In this document: piece by piece, positions 1-5,308 of the stretch
Numbering within the stretch: the first letter of the stretch is position 1
How the letters are laid out: every line of letters starts with the position of its first letter
Assembly (NCBI GenBank): GCA_964387935.1
Contig: CAYLZN010000254.1
Coordinates: 1-8,653 of the forward strand
Length of the DNA: 8,653 nt
Source: CAYLZN01 sp964387935
GTDB lineage: Bacteria > Acidobacteriota > Vicinamibacteria > Vicinamibacterales > JAFNAJ01
Direction of reading: 5' to 3'
Translations under genes and position numbers: made by a program
Notes under the pieces: model-generated
Told to the model about the DNA's origin: nothing
What the model saw: the letters and a program-made list of their open reading frames with translations, nothing else
Databases searched by the model: none

Positions 1-1614
1 GCCAGACGCATGGGCGGCGTGGCTGGCCATGCGGGCCTGTTCACGACGGCGCGGGATCTCGCCCGCTTCGCCCGCACGCTCCTCCAGGGCGGCACCCTGG
101 ACGGCGTGCGCGTGATGTCGCCCCTGACCGTCTCGCGCATGACGAGTCCGTCGACGCCCCGGGGCGAACGCAACGTTCGAGGACTCGGCTGGGACATCGA
201 CTCGAGCTATTCGGCCAATCGCGGCGAGTTGATGGGGCCCGGATCGTTCGGCCACACGGGTTTTACGGGCACGTCGATCTGGATCGACCCCGCGGCGGAC
301 CTGTTCGTGGTGTTCCTGTCGAGTCGCCTGCACCCGAACGGGAAGGGTGATGTGGGGGCGCTTCGGGCCCGGGTGGCCACGCTGGCAGCGGCCTCGCTGC
401 TCGACCCGCCCCCCCCGGGAGACCGCCAGTTCGGGGCGGGCGCGCTGGCACCTTCGGGGCCGGTGCCTCGCCGCGGCGATGCGCGGGCGCCGGTCATGAC
501 GGGGATCGACGTGCTGCGGGCCGAGGGCTTCGCCCGCCTCCGCGGACGGCGGATTGGACTGGTCACCAATCACACGGGCCGGGCGCGGGACGGGGCGACG
601 ACCATCGACCTGCTGCATGCGGCGAAGGACCTGACGCTCGTCGCGTTGTTCAGTCCCGAGCACGGCATTCGTGGCGTCCTCGACGAGAAGGTGGCGTCGT
701 CGGTGGACGAGAAGACGGGGCTGCCCATCCACTCGCTCTACGGCGACACGCGTCGTCCGACCGACGAGATGCTGAAGGGCATCGACACGCTGGTGGTGGA
801 CATCCAGGACGTCGGCGCCCGCTTCTACACCTACATCAGCACGATGGGCCTGGTCATGGAGGAGGCGGCGACGCGAGGCCTGGAGGTGGTCGTGCTGGAC
901 CGGCCCAACCCGATCAACGGGTGGCAGATCGAGGGGCCCACGCTCGACAAGGAGGCGCTCGGGTTCACCGGGTACCTCGCGATGCCGATCCGCCACGGGA
1001 TGACCATGGGCGAACTGGCGCGACTCTTCAACGAGGAGGCCGGGATCGGGGCGAAGCTGACCGTCGTGGAGGTGAAGGGCTGGTCGCGCGACCAGTGGTT
1101 CGACGCCACCGGCCAGCCCTGGGTCAACCCGTCGCCGAACATGCGGAACCTGTGGCAGGCCACGCTCTACCCGGGGATCGGCGCCATCGAGTGGGCGAAC
1201 ATCTCGGTCGGGCGCGGCACGGACACGCCCTTCGAGCAGGTCGGTGCGCCGTGGATCAACGGCGTGGACCTGGCCGCGGACCTGGCGCGGCGCGCACTGC
1301 CGGGGGTGGTTTTCTATCCGGTGTCCTTCACGCCGGCGTCGAGCAAGTACGCCGGCGAACCCTGCCAGGGTGTGTTCATCGTCATCACCGATCGCGAGGC
1401 CTTCCGCCCCGTGCGCGTGGGATTCGAGATCGCGGCCGCCCTGCACCGGCTGTATCCCTCACACTTCAGGGTGCAGAACACCGGCAGGCTGTTCGGGTCC
1501 GAGCGGGGGTTGAAGCGGATGCTGGCCGGGGAGGATCCGCAGCGCATCGCCGCGGACTGGGCTGGCGATGAGGCGAAGTGGCGCCTCCATCGCGCGAAGT
1601 ATTTGCTGTACTGA
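1..1614 (+). CDS. Serine hydrolase (beta-lactamase fold) fused to NamZ-type exo-beta-N-acetylmuramidase, 5' truncated
   Basis: The frame is open from base 1 (Ala-Arg-Arg before the first Met at 10), so the gene begins outside the window and the Met at 10 is internal. Numbering from that Met: residues 1-130 are the C-terminal part of a PF00144 serine hydrolase (VAGHAGLFTTARDLARF; an HTG box at 82-84, in the place of the KTG motif). The catalytic SxxK would lie upstream, unseen. A Pro/Gly/Ala-rich linker (about 131-162) follows, then a full NamZ/DUF1343 domain at about 163-534 (GLVTNHTG, SPEHGIRG with Glu217-His218, VDIQDVGARFYTY, DRPNPI, GRGTDTPFEQ). In Bacillus, NamZ removes non-reducing-end MurNAc from peptidoglycan fragments and is encoded beside AmiE, a beta-lactamase-fold MurNAc-L-Ala amidase. 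A role in muropeptide recycling is therefore inferred; the hydrolase half could instead be an esterase or DD-peptidase. Convergent with the DUF420 gene. Confidence 0.9.
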   Translation, partial: ARRMGGVAGHAGLFTTARDLARFARTLLQGGTLDGVRVMSPLTVSRMTSPSTPRGERNVRGLGWDIDSSYSANRGELMGPGSFGHTGFTGTSIWIDPAADLFVVFLSSRLHPNGKGDVGALRARVATLAAASLLDPPPPGDRQFGAGALAPSGPVPRRGDARAPVMTGIDVLRAEGFARLRGRRIGLVTNHTGRARDGATTIDLLHAAKDLTLVALFSPEHGIRGVLDEKVASSVDEKTGLPIHSLYGDTRRPTDEMLKGIDTLVVDIQDVGARFYTYISTMGLVMEEAATRGLEVVVLDRPNPINGWQIEGPTLDKEALGFTGYLAMPIRHGMTMGELARLFNEEAGIGAKLTVVEVKGWSRDQWFDATGQPWVNPSPNMRNLWQATLYPGIGAIEWANISVGRGTDTPFEQVGAPWINGVDLAADLARRALPGVVFYPVSFTPASSKYAGEPCQGVFIVITDREAFRPVRVGFEIAAALHRLYPSHFRVQNTGRLFGSERGLKRMLAGEDPQRIAADWAGDEAKWRLHRAKYLLY

Positions 1615-1615
1615 A

Positions 1616-1664
1616 GTGCCGGGTGCCGGGTGCCGGGTGCCCGGTGCCCGGTGCGGCGTGCGCG
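1616..1664. repeat. Heptad tandem repeat, GTGCCGG family
   Basis: Seven consecutive 7-bp units begin 1 bp after the stop codon of the NamZ fusion gene: GTGCCGG three times, GTGCCCG twice, then the degenerate units GTGCGGC and GTGCGCG. The period is exactly 7 with no interruption. It lies in the gap between two convergent genes. Function is unknown; part of the array can fold into a hairpin (separate entry). Confidence 0.85.
1623..1654 (+). terminator. Possible 3'-end hairpin of the NamZ fusion transcript, no T tract
   Basis: CCGGGTGCCGGG (1626-1637) can pair with CCCGGTGCCCGG (1640-1651). Ten pairs are G-C and two are G-U wobbles, with the innermost pair opening to give a 4-nt loop; wobbles and one G-C extend the stem to 1623/1654. 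In RNA from the other strand the wobbles become C-A mismatches, so the fold favours plus-strand transcripts, that is, the end of the NamZ gene. There is no downstream T run, so it is not a classical intrinsic terminator. It could block exonucleases or simply be a by-product of the repeats. Confidence 0.35.
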
Positions 1665-1680
1665 ATCACGAGTCCTGGCC

Positions 1681-1734
1681 GTACGCCCTCCTGACCGTAC
1701 GCCGCCGTACGCCGTACGCCGTAAGCCGTACGCC
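1681..1734 (+). repeat. GTACGCC heptad array, left copy
   Basis: Units GTACGCC at 1681-1687, 1697-1703, 1707-1713, 1714-1720 and 1728-1734, with GTAAGCC at 1721-1727. A 9-bp non-repeat stretch (CTCCTGACC) and an extra GCC interrupt the array. The last base of the last unit is also the first base of the DUF420 stop codon on the minus strand. The same architecture recurs, inverted, at 3069-3138. Confidence 0.85.
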
Positions 1735-2150
1735 TACAAGTGGTACAGCATCACATACACAATCACCCCCGTCACCGACACGTAGAGCCACGAGGGCAAC
1801 GTCCATCGGGCGATGGCGCGGTGCCGCACGAACTGCCCGCGGAGGGCGCGGGCAACCGTCACCAGCACCAGTGGCACGATGGCCGCGGCCAGGACGACAT
1901 GCGTGATCAGGACGAAAAAGTAGATCGGGCGCAGGAGGCCCGTGCCGGTGAAGGGGCGCGATCCAACCTGCGCGTGATACACGAGATAGGAGATCAGGAA
2001 CAGCGTCGAACAGAGCAGGGCCGCGATCATGGCCGCGCGGTGCTCGTCCTTGCGACCGGCGCGAATGAACCGCCATCCCGCCAGCAGGCACACGGTCGCC
2101 ATGCCATTGAGCGTGGCGTTGACGGTGGGCAACACGGTGGCGTCGAACAT
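1734..2150 (-). CDS. DUF420 / CtaM-like membrane protein, cytochrome oxidase maturation
   Basis: A 138-residue protein of usual length for DUF420 (PF04238; Bacillus YozB, Staphylococcus CtaM). It has about four hydrophobic segments (roughly 10-30, 39-61, 75-100, 118-136) and family-typical conserved stretches: LPTVNATLNG near the N-terminus, YLVYH (His59), LITH (His84), RHRAIARWTLPSWLYVSVTG (His110), plus His37 and His137. CtaM proteins are needed to make active haem-copper oxidase, possibly through haem handling or insertion; that role is known for Staphylococcus and inferred here. The ATG at 2150 is preceded by a good Shine-Dalgarno and follows the ctaB stop by 13 bp, so the two are probably co-transcribed. 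The stop codon abuts the heptad array. Confidence 0.88.
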   Translation of the reverse strand: MFDATVLPTVNATLNGMATVCLLAGWRFIRAGRKDEHRAAMIAALLCSTLFLISYLVYHAQVGSRPFTGTGLLRPIYFFVLITHVVLAAAIVPLVLVTVARALRGQFVRHRAIARWTLPSWLYVSVTGVIVYVMLYHL

Positions 2151-2155
2151 CAGCG

Positions 2156-2162
2156 TCCCTTC
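2156..2162 (-). promoter_or_regulatory. Ribosome binding site of the DUF420 gene
   Basis: GAAGGGA on the minus strand, 5 nt before the ATG at 2150 and inside the 13-bp gap after ctaB. It fixes the DUF420 start and contrasts with ctaB, which has no visible Shine-Dalgarno. Confidence 0.7.
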
Positions 2163-2163
2163 G

Positions 2164-3054
2164 CTACTGTGTCCGCGTCGCGACCATCAGGCCCCAGAGC
2201 AGCGGCAGGTAGACGATCGAGCTGACGAACAGCGTGCGGGCATTGCGCCCCGAGCGATCGTGGGCGAACCTCCAGGTAGCCACGAGCATGACCAGCCCGA
2301 GCGCCATGGCGCCCACGAAGTACGCGCCGGAGGTCAAGCCCACTAGCGTTGGCGTGAGGCTCACCGGCAGCAGGGCAGCGGCGTAGGCCGTGGCCTGGCG
2401 CGCCGTGCTGGAGCCGTCCGGATCCACCACGGGCAGCAGCACGAACCCGGCGCGCGCGTAGTCCTCGCGGTAGATCCACGCAATCGCGAGGAAGTGCGGC
2501 ATCTGCCACAGGAAGACAATCGCAAACAGCAGCCACGCCTCGATCGACAGCGTCCCGGTGGCCGCGGCCCACCCGATCATCGGGGGCAACGCGCCCGGGA
2601 TCGCGCCGATGACAGTCGAGAGCGACGTGCGAAGCTTCGACGGCGTGTACCACGCAATGTAGGTGACGAGCGTCGCCATGGCGACCGCGGCAGCGAGCAG
2701 GTTCGCTCCGAGGGCCAGCTGGACGAGCCCGAGGATCGACAGCAGAACACCGAACCATGTCGCCTCGCGGGCGCGCAGGCGGCCGTCGGCCACGGGGCGC
2801 AGACGTGTCCGCTTCATGAGGCGGTCCACCCGCCCTTCGAGGGCCATGTTGAAGGCGGCGGACCCGGCCGCCACGAGCGCCGTGCCCATGACGGTGTGGA
2901 TGACCGTGGCGAGGGAGGTGTCGGGACCGGCGCCCATGTAGAAGCCCGCCGCCGCCGTCGCGACGACGAGGAAGTTGAGGCGCGGCTTGGTGAGCGCGAA
3001 GAAATCCGACGATCGCGAGGGCGAAGCGGGCAGCGTCGTCGTTCCGGCCTTCAC
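2164..3054 (-). CDS. ctaB: Protohaem IX farnesyltransferase (haem O synthase)
   Basis: An integral membrane UbiA-family prenyltransferase that adds a farnesyl group from farnesyl diphosphate to haem B, giving haem O for cytochrome oxidases. With the GTG at 3054 it is 296 residues, the usual CyoE/CtaB length. Visible family signatures: LTKPRLNF (about 21-28), the first acidic motif N69-x3-E73-x3-D77 followed by RLMKRTRLRP, YTPSKLRTSLST with IGAIPGALPPMIGW in mid-protein, and WQMPHFLAIAWIYREDY (His187, Asp198). Several long hydrophobic segments run to the C-terminus. The frame stays open upstream to 3246, but that extension is translated heptad repeat; GTG 3054 is the only conventional start between the repeats and the conserved domain. 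No Shine-Dalgarno is seen, and a TATAAT box ends 6 nt before the start. First gene of an operon with the DUF420 gene; no COX15 or oxidase subunit gene is in the window. Confidence 0.93.
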   Translation of the reverse strand: MKAGTTTLPASPSRSSDFFALTKPRLNFLVVATAAAGFYMGAGPDTSLATVIHTVMGTALVAAGSAAFNMALEGRVDRLMKRTRLRPVADGRLRAREATWFGVLLSILGLVQLALGANLLAAAVAMATLVTYIAWYTPSKLRTSLSTVIGAIPGALPPMIGWAAATGTLSIEAWLLFAIVFLWQMPHFLAIAWIYREDYARAGFVLLPVVDPDGSSTARQATAYAAALLPVSLTPTLVGLTSGAYFVGAMALGLVMLVATWRFAHDRSGRNARTLFVSSIVYLPLLWGLMVATRTQ

Positions 3055-3060
3055 GGTGGA

Positions 3061-3066
3061 ATTATA
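3061..3066 (-). promoter_or_regulatory. TATAAT -10 box for leaderless ctaB transcription
   Basis: A perfect TATAAT on the minus strand, in an AT-rich patch within very GC-rich DNA, separated by 6 nt from the GTG of ctaB. A start site at the normal distance from the -10 would fall on or next to the GTG, giving a leaderless mRNA, which fits the missing Shine-Dalgarno. The -35 position (about 3084-3089) falls inside the heptad array and reads ATACGC, not a -35 consensus; no extended -10 TG is present either. Confidence 0.5.
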
Positions 3067-3068
3067 TC

Positions 3069-3138
3069 GGCGTATGGCGTATGGCGTATGGCGTACGGCG
3101 TAGGGCGTACGGCGGCGTACGATCAGAAGGGGGCGTAC
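3069..3138 (-). repeat. GTACGCC heptad array, right (inverted) copy
   Basis: On the plus strand: GGCGTAT at 3069, 3076 and 3083; GGCGTAC at 3090; GGCGTAG at 3097; GGCGTAC at 3104; an extra GGC at 3111; GGCGTAC at 3114; then an 11-bp break (GATCAGAAGGG) and GGCGTAC at 3132. Read on the minus strand this is the layout of the 1681-1734 array: unit, a break containing CTGA (CCCTTCTGATC here, CTCCTGACC there), unit, an extra GCC, then a run of units. The array lies between the M23 stop and the ctaB promoter. Confidence 0.88.
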
Positions 3139-3161
3139 GGGCCTGGCGCACGGCATGCGGT

Positions 3162-4556
3162 TCAGGGAGTCGTCGGCGCCGGGGCGCCGGCGACTGCCTC
3201 TCGCAGCTTGCGCAGGATGCGATCCTCGATCCACTGCACGCTCCACCAGTCGACCGGTGTAACCGGGTGGCCGTCGACGAGCATCGTGAAATGCAGGTGG
3301 TCGCCCCCGGCCAGCCCCGTGGTACCCGAGCGCCCGAGCGTCTGTTCCTTCTCGACCTGGTCACCGGCCTTCACGTCGAACGACGACAGGTGCGCGTAGA
3401 GCGACTGCACGCCCAGGCCGTGATCGACGATGACACAGTTGCCGTAGATGCCGAGATAGTCAGCGTGGAGCACGACGCCACGGTTCGCGGCCTTGACCGG
3501 CACGTTGGCCGTCACCGCCAGGTCGAAACCAAGGTGCACCTGCCGATCGATCTCCTGGCCCTTGTACACATAGGTGCGCTGATCCGCGAAGGCGGACTCC
3601 ACCTGCGAGTTCGTCAGCTGACGGAACGGGCCTTCCCACAGCATCGTGGGGGATGTCTTCTGCGCGAGCGCCGCGATGAACTCAGCGTTCTTCCGGCGCA
3701 GCGCACCGTTGACCGCCAGAAAGGCCTGCGCCGGATCGTCGCGATTCTCGATCGGCAGATCCGGCGCGTGCTCCAGGATGGCTGGCACGACGCGGGAGAT
3801 GAAGGCATCGTCGACGGGAATCGTGGACTTGCGGAACGGCTTCGGGAAGACGCGGAAGTCGAAGGCCGCCGTGGCCTCGTTGCCTGCGGCGTCGCGCGCG
3901 AACAGGCGGATCGGCGTGGCGAGATCCTGATCGTGGAGCAGCGCGAAGAAGGCCACCTTCAGGGCCGGATCGGCGCCGGTGACTCCCGCGGCCGAGGCGG
4001 GGAAGCCGGGGTACTCGACATCGCCCACGCGCACGCCCGACGCGACCTCCGGCGGCGTCGCGCGGTAGACCACGAGTTCGGACCCGCCGTGGTTCACGAA
4101 GTGGTGCCGTGAGACGACGCCGACACGGGGCGGCTCGAGGGAGACGGTGATGTCGCGCGTCGCATCCGCCTGAACCGACCGCAATCCGAACACGGCCGGC
4201 CGCACCGCGCTGACGACGACGCGGGCCGGGCCGGATTTGAGGGCGGGCAGATCGCCGGCCGCGATCCGTCGCGTGACGGCGACGCGATCGGGTGCTTCCT
4301 GGGTGACCGTGCTGCTGGCGTCGCCCGGCAGCGAGAAGAGTGGGAACTGCTGTGCACCCTGCTCGAGGTGGATGTCGAGGCGGCTGAGCGAGCCCGCCGG
4401 GGCCGTGACGGCGACGTCGACGGTGCCCGTGCGGCCCAGCGCCGTGGCGGGCTGTCGCACGTCGATGACAGGAGGCGCGGCGCGACCGGCGAAGAACCAG
4501 GCTCCGAGCGCAAGCAGGAGGATCAGGGCAAGGATGGCGGAAAGAAGGCGGATCAT
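3162..4556 (-). CDS. Membrane-anchored M23 (LytM-type) metalloendopeptidase
   Basis: With the ATG at 4556 the product is 464 residues. An N-terminal hydrophobic segment (about 2-23, after Arg3) is a signal anchor or signal peptide, placing the protein outside the inner membrane. A long central region (about 30-320) looks beta-rich, resembling Ig-like extracellular domains, with no motif I can name. The C-terminal M23 zinc domain (about 335-430) has every active-site element: HLGFD (His341, Asp345), YAHLS (His389) and HLHF (His420, His422). M23 enzymes cut peptide cross-links of peptidoglycan, so hydrolysis of the cell wall is the likely activity. The frame is open upstream to 4889, but that stretch is the shadow of the metalloprotease gene. 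It starts 22 bp after the HExxH gene stop, so the two are probably one operon. Confidence 0.9.
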   Translation of the reverse strand: MIRLLSAILALILLLALGAWFFAGRAAPPVIDVRQPATALGRTGTVDVAVTAPAGSLSRLDIHLEQGAQQFPLFSLPGDASSTVTQEAPDRVAVTRRIAAGDLPALKSGPARVVVSAVRPAVFGLRSVQADATRDITVSLEPPRVGVVSRHHFVNHGGSELVVYRATPPEVASGVRVGDVEYPGFPASAAGVTGADPALKVAFFALLHDQDLATPIRLFARDAAGNEATAAFDFRVFPKPFRKSTIPVDDAFISRVVPAILEHAPDLPIENRDDPAQAFLAVNGALRRKNAEFIAALAQKTSPTMLWEGPFRQLTNSQVESAFADQRTYVYKGQEIDRQVHLGFDLAVTANVPVKAANRGVVLHADYLGIYGNCVIVDHGLGVQSLYAHLSSFDVKAGDQVEKEQTLGRSGTTGLAGGDHLHFTMLVDGHPVTPVDWWSVQWIEDRILRKLREAVAGAPAPTTP

Positions 4557-4562
4557 CCTCCT
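4557..4562 (-). promoter_or_regulatory. Shine-Dalgarno AGGAGG touching the M23 start codon
   Basis: AGGAGG is directly followed by the ATG at 4556, with zero spacing. This is unusually tight, but no other ATG, GTG or TTG in this frame lies at a normal distance before the hydrophobic segment. The call of the start therefore rests on the position of the signal anchor. Confidence 0.5.
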
Positions 4563-4578
4563 ATCATACGGGCGACGC

Positions 4579-5172
4579 TCACTGCCGCAACTCACGGAGG
4601 ACCGCGGCACCCGCCGCCTGGGCCGCGTCGGTCTCGGCCACGCGGCCGCCCGGCGTGCGCGCGTGTCCGGCGTACAGACGCGCGACGCCAGCGCTGTCGG
4701 CGATGTCGGGATGTTCGAGGACCTCGAGAGCATGCTGGAGTTCGTGCGCGAGCACCGACACGCGGTAGGGAGACGCACGATCGGACCTGACGACAATCCA
4801 GAGGCAGCGAAGGCCGTCGGGCGTTCGCACGAGGCGGTGCAAGAGGGAGCCCTCGAGGCCTGCCGACAGCCCGACGGATGAGCCGACATAGACGACCCCG
4901 TGTGCTCGTTCGATGGCCAGGACGATCGCGCGGAAGGTTGCCGACTCCAGACATCCGCGTCTCATGAGCGCCACGGACTGCAGGTCGGTCGCCTGGATTC
5001 TCGCGCCGCCGGCGGGCGGGTGCCCTGCGTCCCGGCAACTCACGGGCCACACGGCGGGGTCTGTCTGTGATCCGGCCAGCAGCGAGCTGGTCGCCATGGG
5101 TGCAGCGGCCAGGAGCGCGGAGATCCCGACGCCGGCGACATGACGCGCGAGAGGGTGGGGCACAGGCCCCAC
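4579..5172 (-). CDS. Small exported protein with HExxH zinc-protease motif
   Basis: A 197-residue protein from the GTG at 5172. The N-terminus has basic residues (PLARH) followed by an Ala/Leu/Gly-rich hydrophobic run (about 12-34), compatible with a signal peptide. The core contains VSVLAHELQHALEVLEHPDI with His143, Glu144 and His147 as an HExxH zinc site, and a downstream ETDAAQAAGAA segment whose Glu (about residue 180) could be the third ligand, as in gluzincins. I do not recognise a named family; small predicted proteases of this type occur in Acidobacteriota, so a metalloprotease role is inferred only. It precedes the M23 gene by 22 bp and is divergent from the winged-helix regulator. 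The start is uncertain: GTG 5172 and GTG 5163 both lie inside a perfect hairpin, and ATG 5097 would remove most of the signal sequence. Confidence 0.7.
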   Translation of the reverse strand: MGPVPHPLARHVAGVGISALLAAAPMATSSLLAGSQTDPAVWPVSCRDAGHPPAGGARIQATDLQSVALMRRGCLESATFRAIVLAIERAHGVVYVGSSVGLSAGLEGSLLHRLVRTPDGLRCLWIVVRSDRASPYRVSVLAHELQHALEVLEHPDIADSAGVARLYAGHARTPGGRVAETDAAQAAGAAVLRELRQ

Positions 5173-5180
5173 CCTCTCGC
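5147..5180. repeat. Perfect 14-bp inverted repeat with 6-nt loop
   Basis: GCGAGAGGGTGGGG (5147-5160) and its exact complement (5167-5180) enclose the loop CACAGG. On the minus strand both candidate GTG starts of the HExxH gene, and the purine-rich sequence before them, are inside the stem or loop, so the fold could hide the ribosome binding site. No T tract follows on either strand, and both flanking genes read away from it, so a simple terminator is unlikely. It could also be a protein-binding palindrome in the divergent promoter region. Confidence 0.75.
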
Positions 5181-5254
5181 CTCGGACTCAGCAAGTCGTG
5201 ACGATCTGCCTGAATTCCGACTTCAGACCAGCGAGGTAAGCCTTCAGGCGCGTG

Positions 5255-5300
5255 TTCGGTTTTCCTTGGCGCGTCGTTATTCATATTAAGTACACCAAGC
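5255..5300. promoter_or_regulatory. AT-rich divergent promoter region
   Basis: About 46 bp of clearly lower GC content between the HExxH gene and the winged-helix gene, including TTATTCATATTAAGTA. TATTAA at 5284-5289 is a possible -10 for the plus-strand gene, which starts at 5309, but no convincing -35 is visible. A CTGAA/TTCAG inverted repeat (5210-5214 and 5222-5226, 7-bp spacer) nearby could be an operator. The position fits autoregulation of a divergent pair; this is inference. Confidence 0.3.
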
Positions 5301-5308
5301 AACTCACG

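Noticed and set aside
921..1571. 216-residue plus-strand frame inside the NamZ domain
   Set aside because: It is an Arg/Gly/Ala-rich shadow frame typical of GC-rich DNA, without recognisable motifs, while the overlapping frame has clear NamZ motifs.
1616..1734. CRISPR array
   Set aside because: Units are 7 bp and contiguous, without unique spacers of 25-40 bp and without any cas gene nearby.
3055..3246. N-terminal extension of CtaB by 64 residues
   Set aside because: The extension is translation of the heptad array and of the end of the M23 gene. It has no resemblance to CtaB, and the trimmed protein has exactly the usual family length.
5188..5280. About 30-codon minus-strand frame ending in KAYLAGLKSEFRQIVTTC, just before the hairpin
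   Set aside because: It looks peptide-like and its position could suggest a leader peptide, but it has no ATG, GTG or TTG start after the preceding stop codon and no ribosome binding site.
5252..5308. GTG start at 5252 for the winged-helix regulator
   Set aside because: The added 19 residues come from the AT-rich promoter-like region and precede the normal start of this domain; ATG 5309 (or 5315) fits the family better.
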